33,930 bases of DNA from Lachnospiraceae bacterium UBA3820 (GTDB taxonomy: Bacteria; Bacillota; Clostridia; Lachnospirales; Lachnospiraceae): assembly GCA_002369325.1 (NCBI GenBank), contig DFDU01000018.1:1-33930 (forward strand), in the 5' to 3' direction. The notes under the pieces were generated by a model. That model did no database searches and was not told the origin of the DNA. It was given only the letters and a program-made list of their open reading frames with translations. Below are positions 16,422 through 25,892 of this stretch, piece after piece; the stretch's first letter is position 1, and every line of letters starts with the position of its first letter. The position numbers and the translations under genes were made by a program.

Positions 16422-17903
16422 CTATCCAATGCCGGTCAAATAACATACTACTGATATGAAAATCGCATAAACAAATAATATGATAATATTTGTAATATGT
16501 CTCTTCTTTTCTGCCGAAAGATTTGCTATAAATTCACGGATTAAAGCATTTATATAAAAATACCATTTTGTTTTGCTTCCTACACCGGATGCCTTAAATC
16601 CCATCTTTCTTGCGATGTTTCCGCTTCTGAAAACATGATATCCGGTCGTTGAAAAAGCAACCTTTGCATCCTTTTTTCTTTCTTCTATAAGTCTTCTTGA
16701 AAATTCCATATTTTCCTGAGTATTTGTGGATTTATCCTCAAGAAGTATATGCTCCTCGTCAACTCCTTTTGATAAAAGGTAATTCTTAACCGCCTGCGCC
16801 TCCGATATTATCTCATCACTTCCCTGACCGCCGGACGGAACAAAAATTATATCCTTTCCGGATTTATCCTTTTGATATTTTGCAAACCAAAGTGCCCTGT
16901 CCGCTCTTCCCTTTAATAAAGGCGTAAGTGAACCGTCCTTCATTATGGAACAGCCAAGTATGATTATAAAATCCTTATCAGGCTTCGGAACATGCTTTTG
17001 TGCTCTTACAGTACATACCAATGTACTTACCAATAAGCATTCCAAATACACAGGCAGCGAATAGAAAAATGCATCTATAAAAAAGGAAACATAATAATTA
17101 AAATGCACATTTTTTGTCGGATTATTAAATATAAACGAATAAACAAAATTCCCCAAAAACGTAAGCATAAACAGACCAAAGCCCAACAATATTCCAAGGA
17201 TATTCGTTAATTTCTTTCCTTCATGCTTTATCAGAACAATATTACTTACCAGAAGAAAAAGCGATACTATAATTAATATCGGTAAGGCCAAAAAAGAAAA
17301 AATCAAAAATACTTTAGCCATTACGTCCAGTAAAATATAAATTCTGTAAAACAATCTTCCCTGTCGTATGGAAATGAGTGTGAAAAGAACAAGGCTTAAA
17401 AGTAAAAACAAAGCCACACCCATATTTCCCGTAAGGGAATATGAATACATATTATCGCGTGCTATTTTAATACACATTATAACCCGATGTATAAAAAGGA
17501 TAAGCAAAAACAAAACAAATTCAATTCCTATGATATAGAAATTATTTGTCGTTCCGATATATGAATTCTCGGTAATAAGACCGGATTTATGTACATAAAA
17601 GACTGTCGCATAGCCCTGATATGTATTATTTTCTCCCTGAATATAATACTCAACCTGCGTATTTCCGGGTTTTTTTCCTTTCAGTACAATGGTTAAAGCA
17701 TTATTTTCATATGTCATGGATTTTACTTCAAGTATACTTTCATCATCAATTCTTACTTCATGTGATACGTATGTATCAAGCCTGTTATTAAGCTTTATCT
17801 TAAAAGTATTACCCATAATTAAACGGTTTACTATAATTAGTCCTGTTATAAAAAATAAAATTATAATAGTTTTAATTACGACCGTTTTTTTAGAACTTTT
17901 CAT
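16422..17903 (-). CDS. Membrane protein with C-terminal DUF218 (SanA/YdcF/ElyC-like) domain
   Basis: The protein has 493 residues. One N-terminal helix (~12-30) leads to an extracytoplasmic ~85-residue beta-rich segment. Several helices lie between ~120 and ~300. The DUF218 domain covers about 325-480 and contains IIILGCSIMKDGSLTPLLKG, then FVPSGGQGSDEIISEA, EDKSTNTQENMEFSR and STTGYHVFRS, which fit the family's conserved acidic, Ser and Thr residues. Relatives (SanA, ElyC) act in envelope permeability or lipid-carrier metabolism. The start is the ATG at 17903 with GGGAG; the TTG one codon earlier is less well spaced. Confidence 0.82.
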   Translation of the reverse strand: MKSSKKTVVIKTIIILFFITGLIIVNRLIMGNTFKIKLNNRLDTYVSHEVRIDDESILEVKSMTYENNALTIVLKGKKPGNTQVEYYIQGENNTYQGYATVFYVHKSGLITENSYIGTTNNFYIIGIEFVLFLLILFIHRVIMCIKIARDNMYSYSLTGNMGVALFLLLSLVLFTLISIRQGRLFYRIYILLDVMAKVFLIFSFLALPILIIVSLFLLVSNIVLIKHEGKKLTNILGILLGFGLFMLTFLGNFVYSFIFNNPTKNVHFNYYVSFFIDAFFYSLPVYLECLLVSTLVCTVRAQKHVPKPDKDFIIILGCSIMKDGSLTPLLKGRADRALWFAKYQKDKSGKDIIFVPSGGQGSDEIISEAQAVKNYLLSKGVDEEHILLEDKSTNTQENMEFSRRLIEERKKDAKVAFSTTGYHVFRSGNIARKMGFKASGVGSKTKWYFYINALIREFIANLSAEKKRHITNIIILFVYAIFISVVCYLTGIG

Positions 17904-17923
17904 CAAAAAATCTCCCTTTTAAA

Positions 17924-19063
17924 CTACCGGCTTTTTGACATAGTTATAATTCCGTTAGTAAAATCGGTAAGTCCCTTTTCAAATTCTATATCCATTACCG
18001 GATAGCCTGATGGATCATAATACATAGTTCCGACTGCGATCTGATTATTCCCCGCATCTCCAAGTTCGCTGAGTAATTTGATATTTATTTTTCCATCAGC
18101 TTCCTCTGACTCACAATTTCCTCCATAGATCCAATTTCCTTCATCATCACTGAGTGTCCAGCCTGTATCTTTTGATATGGAAACACTTGCACCGTTTGGA
18201 AATAACCATATTCCGTAAAGATCGCTGTTTTCTTCATTTTCAACGGGTATTTCCCCAACATCACTTCCGATTGCTATCCAATCAATTAATTCAAGACTGT
18301 AATCATCCATATGTCCCCAGAACTCCTCCTCTGAGACATCAAGCTTTTCGGAAGATGCATCATCAATTAAGCCTGAGTTATTATGATAAAAGCTTATCTC
18401 TCCACTTTCTGATGCAGTATTATAATAATAATCATCCCACACAAGCTCGGTTTCTCCCGGGTTTAAATGGCATTGTCCGAACATACTGCTCATAGCACCG
18501 CCGGATCCAAAGTACAGGAAATTTCCGTTACCCATCCACTTAAAGCTGTTTCTTGCCCATCCGTCAATGAAATTTACGATTTTTCCATCTTTATACGTAT
18601 AGGCACAATATATTTGGCTTTCATCCTCCGGACCTTCATAAATACTTGCCATGTTTTCACCAATCATAAGCTCAGGAACAAGGTCACCGTTGATATCCAT
18701 GATAACGTAACCTATGTTATTAAGTAAATCCGACTTTTCACGGTTCATAACATTTTCCGTAATTCCGGTTGAAGGATATTCATAATATTTACTTTCATCA
18801 TAACCGTTTATTATCAAATCGCGATTTTCATCGAGCACAGGCTTATAAATAGTTTCATAATCCAGGCTGTTTTGAGTATCAGTATTTGAATTATCAACTG
18901 ATTCTGTTGTGGCTTCCGATATATCTTCCGTAACAGAAGTAGTATTTTTACTACTATCATTACCCTTATTATCACCTTTTTTGCCGCATCCGCTAATTGA
19001 CGCAGCCATAATCATAGTCGTTATAAGTATTACTCCCCTTTTGATAAAGCTATTTTTTTTCAT
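17924..19063 (-). CDS. Extracytoplasmic lipoprotein, hypothetical
   Basis: The protein has 379 residues. A lipoprotein signal (KRGVILITTMIMAASISGC) places the lipidated Cys near residue 26. A Ser/Thr/Asn-rich linker to ~65 is followed by a globular outer domain. The segment VIMDINGDLVPELMIGENM resembles the Ca-binding DxNxD loops found in many clostridial lipoproteins. The C-terminus contains a beta-rich lipocalin-like portion (LYGIWLFPNGASVSIS). The ATG at 19063 is used because the earlier ATG at 19075 is itself part of the GGAGGA site. Ligand and function are unknown. Confidence 0.82.
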   Translation of the reverse strand: MKKNSFIKRGVILITTMIMAASISGCGKKGDNKGNDSSKNTTSVTEDISEATTESVDNSNTDTQNSLDYETIYKPVLDENRDLIINGYDESKYYEYPSTGITENVMNREKSDLLNNIGYVIMDINGDLVPELMIGENMASIYEGPEDESQIYCAYTYKDGKIVNFIDGWARNSFKWMGNGNFLYFGSGGAMSSMFGQCHLNPGETELVWDDYYYNTASESGEISFYHNNSGLIDDASSEKLDVSEEEFWGHMDDYSLELIDWIAIGSDVGEIPVENEENSDLYGIWLFPNGASVSISKDTGWTLSDDEGNWIYGGNCESEEADGKINIKLLSELGDAGNNQIAVGTMYYDPSGYPVMDIEFEKGLTDFTNGIITMSKSR

Positions 19064-19084
19064 ATCTTCCTCCATTTATTTTAA

Positions 19085-19966
19085 TTATTTTTTTATTATC
19101 TGAATAAGTATATCATAAAATATTTTTTCTTTTAAATTAAAATCCCATTTTAATATTATTTCTTCCTGCGTATAGTTTTTTCTGATATCATCTATGCATT
19201 CCCCGGCACCTTCCACTTTAAGGTTATCCGAAAACTCATTTCCGAAAAATATCATTTTTTTCGCTGTGTCAATCAACACCTTATTTATAGCAGGAATTGA
19301 CCCGGCATTTATTTTTGAGAGCTTTATTTCGATCGTTTTATCGATATCAGATACATCAACCTTAAGCTCGTCACTCACGCTTTTTGAGACAGAACGGATA
19401 AAAAAAGAATACATTGACAATAATTGGCTGTATACGCCATTACATACCATGACATCATAGCTTTTGTTTGAAAATCTTTCCGGAAGAAAATCAAGTCCGG
19501 TAACTATTTTTTTATTAAGATCATCAAGCATTTCGTCAAGAAATTCCTCATACAGCTTTTTGTTTAATTTCCGCCCTGCTTTCCTTACGTAGCTTAAGAG
19601 CTCATCACAAAAGGCTTCAATATCATTTTCATACAGACCGTTAATCGATAGTATTTCTTTTTTTATCTTTTCCTTTACATTCTTTTCCTGCAAAGAAATG
19701 CATTCTTCCAATGCAGCGGTATCGATATCAATCAATGTAATTTCATCAAATATGTCCGCAAGCCTTGCAAGATCTATATCATTGCATCTTCCTGCTCCGA
19801 TAATTGCTATGCTTTTTGTTTCATTTAAATCACGGCTTTTATTAAAAGATAAATCCATATCGGAATTAGTTAATATCAAATCCGTCAAAGCCTTACGATA
19901 GTTTTCCCAATCCTTATAGGCATCCTTCATTATGAATTTATCTTTTAATTGATTATATATACCCAT
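19085..19966 (-). CDS. Rossmann-fold, possible SAM-dependent methyltransferase-like protein
   Basis: The protein has 293 residues and no membrane segments. Near residue 50 the sequence SIAIIGAGRCNDIDLARLA, followed by ITLIDIDTAALEECI, has the motif I and acidic motif II pattern of class I methyltransferases. A Lys/Glu-rich helical middle (~90-140) and the hydrophobic DVMVCNGVYSQLLSMYSFF strand complete the outline. I cannot name a substrate, and the match may be only a fold-level one. The ATG overlaps the stop of the HD-GYP gene (TAATG), a translational coupling sign. The downstream lipoprotein gene starts shortly after it. Confidence 0.65.
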   Translation of the reverse strand: MGIYNQLKDKFIMKDAYKDWENYRKALTDLILTNSDMDLSFNKSRDLNETKSIAIIGAGRCNDIDLARLADIFDEITLIDIDTAALEECISLQEKNVKEKIKKEILSINGLYENDIEAFCDELLSYVRKAGRKLNKKLYEEFLDEMLDDLNKKIVTGLDFLPERFSNKSYDVMVCNGVYSQLLSMYSFFIRSVSKSVSDELKVDVSDIDKTIEIKLSKINAGSIPAINKVLIDTAKKMIFFGNEFSDNLKVEGAGECIDDIRKNYTQEEIILKWDFNLKEKIFYDILIQIIKK

Positions 19967-22900
19967 TATTCTTTTACTTCTTTACCGTCTTTAATGTCTT
20001 CTTTTGCCTCTTCGTCAGCACCCTCTTTAGGACTCTTATTCGGTGCCGGAGCTTCACCGGATTCAAACTTCTTATGTATATTATCTATACTCTCCAGGCT
20101 TCCGCCGCCGTTATCATCAGGATCTCTAAATTCTCCCTTGTCTACAAGTTTCAGGAACGCATCAACCACATCACTTTGAAGCTGTGTTCCGGAAACCTCC
20201 TTCATTATCGAAACAACCTTTTCAAAATTCATACGGTTTCTGTACGGACGATTTGAGTACATCGCATCAAATGTATCCGCAACAGCAATTATCTGTGCAA
20301 CTCTCGGTATTTCATCGCCCTTTAATCCCTTCGGATATCCTTTTCCGTCAGGACGCTCATGATGGGCACCCGCACCGATTGCAAGTTCAGGCATGATACT
20401 TATATCCTTAAGTACATTGTATCCGAGTGCGGAATGAGATTTAATTATAGCAAATTCTTTGTCCGTAAGCTTACCCGGTTTATTCAAAACCTCCGGCGGA
20501 ACTCCGATTTTTCCTATGTCATGCAACAAGGCTATGTTACGATATTTTTCTACCGTCTCCTCATCATAACCGAGCTCCTTGGCAAGAACCGCCGTATATT
20601 CGGCAACTCGTGTTGAATGGCCGTTTGTATACTTATCCTTCATATCTATGGTCTTTGCAAAGGCTTCAACCATTTCTCTGATAAGGAGTTTATTTTCTTC
20701 CTGTTTTTTCAAAAGCTTTTTGGTTCTTAGCTTAATTCCCGTAAGAACAATGCAAATCAGAATAAGTATAAACAAAACAATGCAGGCAGTTATAAACCAT
20801 ATTCTTTCATAAAATGCTTTTGTCTTTACTATAACGATTGATATTTCCTTGCTGTCACCACCTGTGGATTCGTCAAGCCTCATTACAAAATGATATTTTC
20901 CTCCGCGAAGATTTGTATAACTTACAGGTGCAAGCTCACTTCTTTTTAATGTTGTTTTTCCCTTATCAACTCCGTCAAGATAATAAGTAACCTGGGGATC
21001 TATAAGTGAATAAGTAAATACATAACCATATATTGTAAGCTTGTTTACATTTGAAGGTATGGTTATGGTTCCGTTTTCATCCGGATATATTGTCTCTCCG
21101 TCTGCAACAACATAAGGAACATCCATTTTTATATTATCGACATTTTCAAAACTATTTTCAATATTTACTTTTACGACGCCGGTTGTACATGCGATATATA
21201 AATCGCCGTTTTCATTTAATTCACTATATGAATTGGCTGTTGTTATACACGGAAGTCCGTTTTCCATTCCGAAAAACTCCGGCTCTATTTCTTCGTTATT
21301 TAAGAGTTCATCAACAGGTACGGAATATATACCGTTACTGCTCAATATCCACATCATTCCCTGACTGTTTTCATACATATCAAAGTTATTTGAATATGGG
21401 AAATTATGAATCGAGGTCACATTGTAATTCTCGTCCATATATGCAATCGAATTACTTGTAACTATCCAATATATATCTCTTGATATATCCTTTTTAATTC
21501 TCATGATTACATCGGATGTAAGACCTGACTCAGTACCTATGTGTGTTACTTTTTTATCCCTTATTACATATATTCCGTCACCGTCGGTACCGATAATCAT
21601 ATCGTTATTATCAGCCTCGGTTATGGTAAGTATTTCGGTATTGCTTATTCCGGATGACTCATCGAAAATCTCAGAAATTTTGTCATCTTTTATTATTGTC
21701 AATCCTCCGCTAACAGCGACCATTATGGCTCCGTCGTTTCTTTCGTAAATTGTTCTTACACGATCGGAAGGAAGTCCGTCTTCCTCGGTAAATACAGTTA
21801 CCTTTCCATCGTCATATCTGACAAGCGCATTTTCTCCGAAATTCGAAATCCACAAACGGTTTTTACTGTCACGTATTATTGATCGTATTCTATATTCACT
21901 CAGCATGGAAATAAGATCATCTGCTTCAATTTCTTTACCCGATGCGGTTTTTGCTTCTTTAATCGGAATTTTATTAACAGGTCCGTTTTCATCCATAACT
22001 ATAATTCCGTTATTTTTTTTACCGATAAAAAGCATATCATTATATTCACATGTGGAATTTATAACAGTCTCCGGAATATTATATAATTCAAATATATCGG
22101 CAAACCTGTTTGGTACAATCTTCATAACACCCTGCTTTGAGGATACAACCCATATATTTCCCTGATAGTCTCTCATCACAACCTCGGCAGAGCTGTTTAT
22201 GGCAACGCTGTCAAGCTTTGTGAATTTTCCGTTTTCATATATTCCGATCCCGTTATCTGCACATATCCACAACTCGTCTTCATATTGTCTTACAGAGTTG
22301 ATATATTCCAAAGGGGATGCATTGATTACTTCCTTGTTTTTAAGTCCGTCATTAAGTTCGCCGTAATATACATTTGAATGCTTATCACCTATGTAAATAT
22401 ATCCATGATTATTTTTATCCGGATAAATAGAATATACATCATCTATCCCAAGCTTTTTACCATCATAAAAGCCTGTAACCTTGCCGTCATACATAGTAAA
22501 TATAGCACCGTTTTGAGTAAGTGCATATATTACTCCATCATCTCCGGTTATCATCATTCTTACATACTCATCATTAATCTGTGGCTCATCAACCTTATTA
22601 AGAACGAGATTTTCATCAATCATGGCAATTCCGTGTGTAGTTGCTATATATATATTTCCGTCATTTCCTTCCGTAATGGAACGGATGGAGGAAGAATTTA
22701 ATCCGTCGCTTTTTTTGTACATCTTAAATTCGCCATCAACAAGAACAGCTACTCCGCTGTCATTTGTACCTACCCATAATCTGTCCTTGCTGTCAACATA
22801 AAGACTTACCACACTTGCTATACCTGTGGTAGAATCTATTCTTTCAAAATTATTTCCGTCATATCTTATAAGACCGCTGTAGCTTCCGATCCAGATGAAG

Positions 22901-23577
22901 CCTTCCCCGGTTTCCGCTATAACATTTGCCTCCGAGGTTGGAAGTCCGTTGGTATTATCATAAAGAACCGACGAATATCCTTCTTTACCGTCTACCAAAT
23001 CTATGGCAAGATTTTCGGCTTCTTCCGATATATCCGACTCTTCATTTTCGATATCATTTTCACTTGCTTTTTCACTCTTTGCCATACTGTACAAGGTATT
23101 TCCTGTCAGCATGCATAATACGGCTATGATAAGACACAAATGAGTAAACATATTATGAAGCATATTTGTTGCGCCGGCAGACATACCGACTCCCACAAAC
23201 TTCATTTGCTGCTGTCCGTTTACGGAATCCATATCCTTCTTTAAATGTGCAACTCTGCCTTCTGATTCTTTGCTTGCATCAATAGTTTCAAAGTCCATTC
23301 CTATCTTTATGCCTTCTTCAGAAAGCTGCCTGCATATAGCTTCCGCTATTTCCTGTTTCTTTTCAGTAAGCTTTTTAACAGGAAGAATTCCGCTGAATTT
23401 GACAATTTCGTAAACAAGTAATGTATTAACCCTTTGTTTTATATACTCCTCTTTATCAGCTTCTGTTTCCTCGTCAATCTTTATTGTGCCTCTTGCAAAA
23501 ACCTCCACAGTGGCATTACTGTAATCAACGGCACAATAAAAAATCGGATTTGAGGTTTCAAAAATTATCTTTGACAT
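19966..23577 (-). CDS. Giant Reg_prop sensor with cytoplasmic HD-GYP domain
   Basis: The protein has 1203 residues. Residues 1-145 are cytoplasmic, with a VNTLLVYEIVKFSGILPVKK segment that reminds me of the end of SPFH domains (tentative). A helix lies at ~147-167. The large outer part (~195-800) holds many two-component-regulator propeller (Reg_prop) repeats, each with a GxxW/GTxxGV or YxxxxG pattern, then a Y_Y_Y-like domain (~820-905). A second helix at ~926-950 leads to the HD-GYP domain (~965-1150), with His1019-Asp1020 in LLHDIGKIG, the His pair 1072-1073 and ERPDGKGYP. These residues are intact, so c-di-GMP hydrolysis is predicted. An acidic low-complexity tail ends the protein. Confidence 0.88.
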   Translation of the reverse strand: MSKIIFETSNPIFYCAVDYSNATVEVFARGTIKIDEETEADKEEYIKQRVNTLLVYEIVKFSGILPVKKLTEKKQEIAEAICRQLSEEGIKIGMDFETIDASKESEGRVAHLKKDMDSVNGQQQMKFVGVGMSAGATNMLHNMFTHLCLIIAVLCMLTGNTLYSMAKSEKASENDIENEESDISEEAENLAIDLVDGKEGYSSVLYDNTNGLPTSEANVIAETGEGFIWIGSYSGLIRYDGNNFERIDSTTGIASVVSLYVDSKDRLWVGTNDSGVAVLVDGEFKMYKKSDGLNSSSIRSITEGNDGNIYIATTHGIAMIDENLVLNKVDEPQINDEYVRMMITGDDGVIYALTQNGAIFTMYDGKVTGFYDGKKLGIDDVYSIYPDKNNHGYIYIGDKHSNVYYGELNDGLKNKEVINASPLEYINSVRQYEDELWICADNGIGIYENGKFTKLDSVAINSSAEVVMRDYQGNIWVVSSKQGVMKIVPNRFADIFELYNIPETVINSTCEYNDMLFIGKKNNGIIVMDENGPVNKIPIKEAKTASGKEIEADDLISMLSEYRIRSIIRDSKNRLWISNFGENALVRYDDGKVTVFTEEDGLPSDRVRTIYERNDGAIMVAVSGGLTIIKDDKISEIFDESSGISNTEILTITEADNNDMIIGTDGDGIYVIRDKKVTHIGTESGLTSDVIMRIKKDISRDIYWIVTSNSIAYMDENYNVTSIHNFPYSNNFDMYENSQGMMWILSSNGIYSVPVDELLNNEEIEPEFFGMENGLPCITTANSYSELNENGDLYIACTTGVVKVNIENSFENVDNIKMDVPYVVADGETIYPDENGTITIPSNVNKLTIYGYVFTYSLIDPQVTYYLDGVDKGKTTLKRSELAPVSYTNLRGGKYHFVMRLDESTGGDSKEISIVIVKTKAFYERIWFITACIVLFILILICIVLTGIKLRTKKLLKKQEENKLLIREMVEAFAKTIDMKDKYTNGHSTRVAEYTAVLAKELGYDEETVEKYRNIALLHDIGKIGVPPEVLNKPGKLTDKEFAIIKSHSALGYNVLKDISIMPELAIGAGAHHERPDGKGYPKGLKGDEIPRVAQIIAVADTFDAMYSNRPYRNRMNFEKVVSIMKEVSGTQLQSDVVDAFLKLVDKGEFRDPDDNGGGSLESIDNIHKKFESGEAPAPNKSPKEGADEEAKEDIKDGKEVKE

Positions 23578-23651
23578 AGTCGCACCCCTCTATAAAATAT
23601 ACAAAAAACAATATGCTTTGCCGCCCTGTATAAAAGAAAAATCACAGCCGG

Positions 23652-23680
23652 ATAATCTAACCTTTATTATAATATATCAA
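23652..23680 (-). promoter_or_regulatory. Possible promoter of the HD-GYP/MoxR operon
   Basis: On the minus strand, TTGATA (23675-23680) and GATTAT (23652-23657) are spaced by 17 nt, about 75 nt before the ATG. The -10 is imperfect. Confidence 0.4.
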
Positions 23681-23688
23681 ATATCCGA

Positions 23689-23717
23689 TTGCAATAAATC
23701 ATATTTTATCTTATAAT
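23689..23717 (+). promoter_or_regulatory. Sigma-A promoter of the methyltransferase-hslO pair
   Basis: TTGCAA (23689-23694) and TATAAT (23712-23717) are spaced by 17 nt. The expected start near 23724 leaves only about 20 nt of leader. It lies back to back with the promoter of the large minus-strand operon. Confidence 0.7.
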
Positions 23718-23744
23718 TTTTTGAGTAAAAAAAGGAGAGTGAAA

Positions 23745-24566
23745 ATGACCGAAGCATATTCTGACTTTGCAGCTGTTTATGACAATTTAATGGACAACAT
23801 ACCTTATGATGACTGGTTTAAATATCTGCACGGACTTTTAACCGATTACGATATCAAATCCGGTATAGTAGCCGAGCTCGGATGTGGTACAGGTACCATA
23901 ACAGAGCTTATGTCGGCTTCAGGCTATGATATGATTGGAATCGATAATTCCGAATCCATGCTTGATATAGCCAATTCAAAAAAAGAAAAAAACAATTCAT
24001 CGTCTCTTTACTTATGTCAGGATATGAGGGAATTTGAATTATACGGAACCGTATCGGCATGTATCAGCATATGTGACAGCATAAATTATATAACGGATGA
24101 AAATGAGTTGCTTACTGTCTTTAAGCTTGTAAACAACTACCTTGATCCCAACGGATTATTCATATTTGATTTCAACACCAGACATTACTATAAAGATGTG
24201 GTCGCCGATGCTACTATCGCCGAAGACAGAGATGATATAAGCTTTATATGGGATAATTTTTATGATGAAGAAAATGATATAAACGAACTGTCCTTAAGTC
24301 TTTTCATCAAGGAACGAAAATCGGATTATTTTTCAAACGAAACGTTGCAGAGCGAAATAAAAGAAAATGACAATCTGTACAGAAAGTACGAAGAATTACA
24401 TCTGCAAAGAGGCTACACTCTTTCGGAAATAAAATATCTCATTGAAAAATCAGGTCTTAAGTATATAAAAGCATACAATGCATTTACAAAAAATCCGGCA
24501 GATGAAAGCTGTGAAAGAATATATGTTATAGCACAGGAACACGGCAAGCCAAACGGTATTGTATGA
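23745..24566 (+). CDS. Class I SAM-dependent methyltransferase
   Basis: The protein has 273 residues and is cytosolic. It carries an N-terminal DFAAVYDNLMDNIPYDDW signature common to Firmicutes methyltransferases, motif I VAELGCGTGTITELMSASGY (residue ~47), the acidic MIGIDNSESMLDIA strand (residue ~67) and FIFDFNTRHYYKD (residue ~140). The substrate is not known. The ATG at 23745 follows AAAGGAG at the right distance; the in-frame TTG at 23721 lies before that site. The gene precedes hslO by 58 nt on the same strand, probably one transcript. Confidence 0.85.
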   Translation: MTEAYSDFAAVYDNLMDNIPYDDWFKYLHGLLTDYDIKSGIVAELGCGTGTITELMSASGYDMIGIDNSESMLDIANSKKEKNNSSSLYLCQDMREFELYGTVSACISICDSINYITDENELLTVFKLVNNYLDPNGLFIFDFNTRHYYKDVVADATIAEDRDDISFIWDNFYDEENDINELSLSLFIKERKSDYFSNETLQSEIKENDNLYRKYEELHLQRGYTLSEIKYLIEKSGLKYIKAYNAFTKNPADESCERIYVIAQEHGKPNGIV

Positions 24567-24624
24567 TTTATCCTTAATCACTTAAACTACATTTAAAATA
24601 ACAAACAGAAACGGAGAATAAATT

Positions 24625-25482
24625 ATGTCAGATTATATTATAAGAGGAATGGCTGCAAATAATCAGGTAAGATTTTTTGCATGTCTCGGAACAGAAACAG
24701 TAGAAAAAGCACGTATTACCCACCACACAAGTCCCGTTGCCACAAACGCACTCGGAAGACTTCTTATGGGCGGTGTAATGATGGGTGCCATGTGCAAAAA
24801 TGACGATGATAAGCTTACCATAAGAATTCAATGTCAGGGAGAGATAAAAGGTCTTCTCGTAACCGCAAATTCAAAGGGCGAAGTAAAAGGCTATGTAAGT
24901 GAGCCTGAGGTTATGCTTCCTGCCAAAGATGTGGCAAAGGCTGTTGACCTCGGAGTAATGAGCGTTATAAAGGATATAGGTTTAAAGGAACCTTACATAG
25001 GACAGACACACCTTGTATCAAGTGAAATAGCCGAAGACTTAACCTACTACTTCGCTACCAGTGAACAAATTCCTTCTTCTGTTGCTCTCGGTGTAACCTT
25101 AAATGATGACACTTCCGTAAAGTCAGCCGGCGGTTTTATCATCCAGCTTATGCCATTTGCGGAAGAAAGAACCATATCAGACCTTGAAGAAAGGCTTAAA
25201 GATTTTTCTTTCACAAAGCTTCTTGAGGAAGGACTTACCGTGGAGGAAATAATAGGCAAAGTATTTGACGATTACGATATAGAAATAACCGACAAGCTTC
25301 CGTGCGCATACGTATGCGACTGCAGCAAGGAACGTGTCGAAGCAGCGGTCATAAGTCTCGGAAAAAAAGAGCTTGCCTCCATGATTGAAGAGGACAAGCC
25401 CATTGAAGTTGTATGTGATTTTTGTCATACCAAATATACTTTTTCATGCGAAGAATTGCTTAATTTTTTGAAAAGGAAGTAA
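24625..25482 (+). CDS. hslO: Redox-regulated chaperone Hsp33
   Basis: Hsp33 is a cytosolic holdase activated by oxidation and unfolding. The protein has 285 residues. The N-terminal core begins with YIIRGMAANNQVRFFACLGT and contains LGRLLMGGVMMGAM near residue 45 and GQTHLVSSEIAEDLTYYFAT near residue 130. The C-terminal redox switch carries the zinc cysteines as CDCS (near 230) and CDFC (near 267), the expected CxC...CxxC pattern. Length is typical. The ATG has GGAG in front. The 3' end overlaps the convergent DUF1893 gene by 23 nt. Confidence 0.96.
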   Translation: MSDYIIRGMAANNQVRFFACLGTETVEKARITHHTSPVATNALGRLLMGGVMMGAMCKNDDDKLTIRIQCQGEIKGLLVTANSKGEVKGYVSEPEVMLPAKDVAKAVDLGVMSVIKDIGLKEPYIGQTHLVSSEIAEDLTYYFATSEQIPSSVALGVTLNDDTSVKSAGGFIIQLMPFAEERTISDLEERLKDFSFTKLLEEGLTVEEIIGKVFDDYDIEITDKLPCAYVCDCSKERVEAAVISLGKKELASMIEEDKPIEVVCDFCHTKYTFSCEELLNFLKRK

Positions 25483-25891
25483 GCTTTTTTTGAAGTTCAA
25501 TATAAGCTTCTTCTGCATCCTCTAATTCCTTAACCGTCTTTTCCATAGGACATATATCTGTTCCGGCACGATTTATAATTTTGTCGGTAAGCTCATCATA
25601 CGAACATGGTATACCGTGTCTATCCAGATAATCCTTACCTGCTTTTGACATAACTTTACCGAATACGTTTTTTATGCCGGCCTTAACAAAAAGCATTGCT
25701 GCCGCTTTACCCACAATAAGGTCGGCTACGGAATATCCCTTTAAATCTTTGTCTTCGGAAATAAACGCCATCATCGGAGATATTCCCCTTCTGTCGTCTG
25801 TTATAATTACTTCGCCCTTACAAAGGCATATGGAATGCCCCAAAAGACCTGCTTTGGCACATTCCATATCTCGTTCTAAATCATTTACCAT
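25460..25891 (-). CDS. DUF1893 family protein (deaminase-like fold)
   Basis: The protein has 143 residues and is cytosolic. CLCKGEVIITDDRRGISPMM (~residues 23-42) and VADLIVGKAAAMLFVKAGIK (~55-74) match DUF1893, whose known structure (Thermotoga TM1506) belongs to the cytidine deaminase-like superfamily. Activity has not been established to my knowledge. The C-terminal ~30 residues are a helical extension. AGGA and the ATG overlap the tail of the ECF gene, whose stop is one nt before the ATG, so the two are coupled. Its neighbours are an ECF S component and an Fe-S aldo/keto reductase. Confidence 0.75.
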   Translation of the reverse strand: MVNDLERDMECAKAGLLGHSICLCKGEVIITDDRRGISPMMAFISEDKDLKGYSVADLIVGKAAAMLFVKAGIKNVFGKVMSKAGKDYLDRHGIPCSYDELTDKIINRAGTDICPMEKTVKELEDAEEAYIELQKKLTSFSKN

Positions 25892-25892
25892 A

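Noticed and set aside
21051..21461. 136-aa plus-strand open frame
   Set aside because: It is antisense to the Reg_prop part of the HD-GYP sensor. The sequence is rich in Arg, His and Tyr and typical of shadow frames.
23578..23744. c-di-GMP riboswitch before the HD-GYP operon
   Set aside because: I see no matching conserved core. The space is short and taken by two back-to-back promoters.
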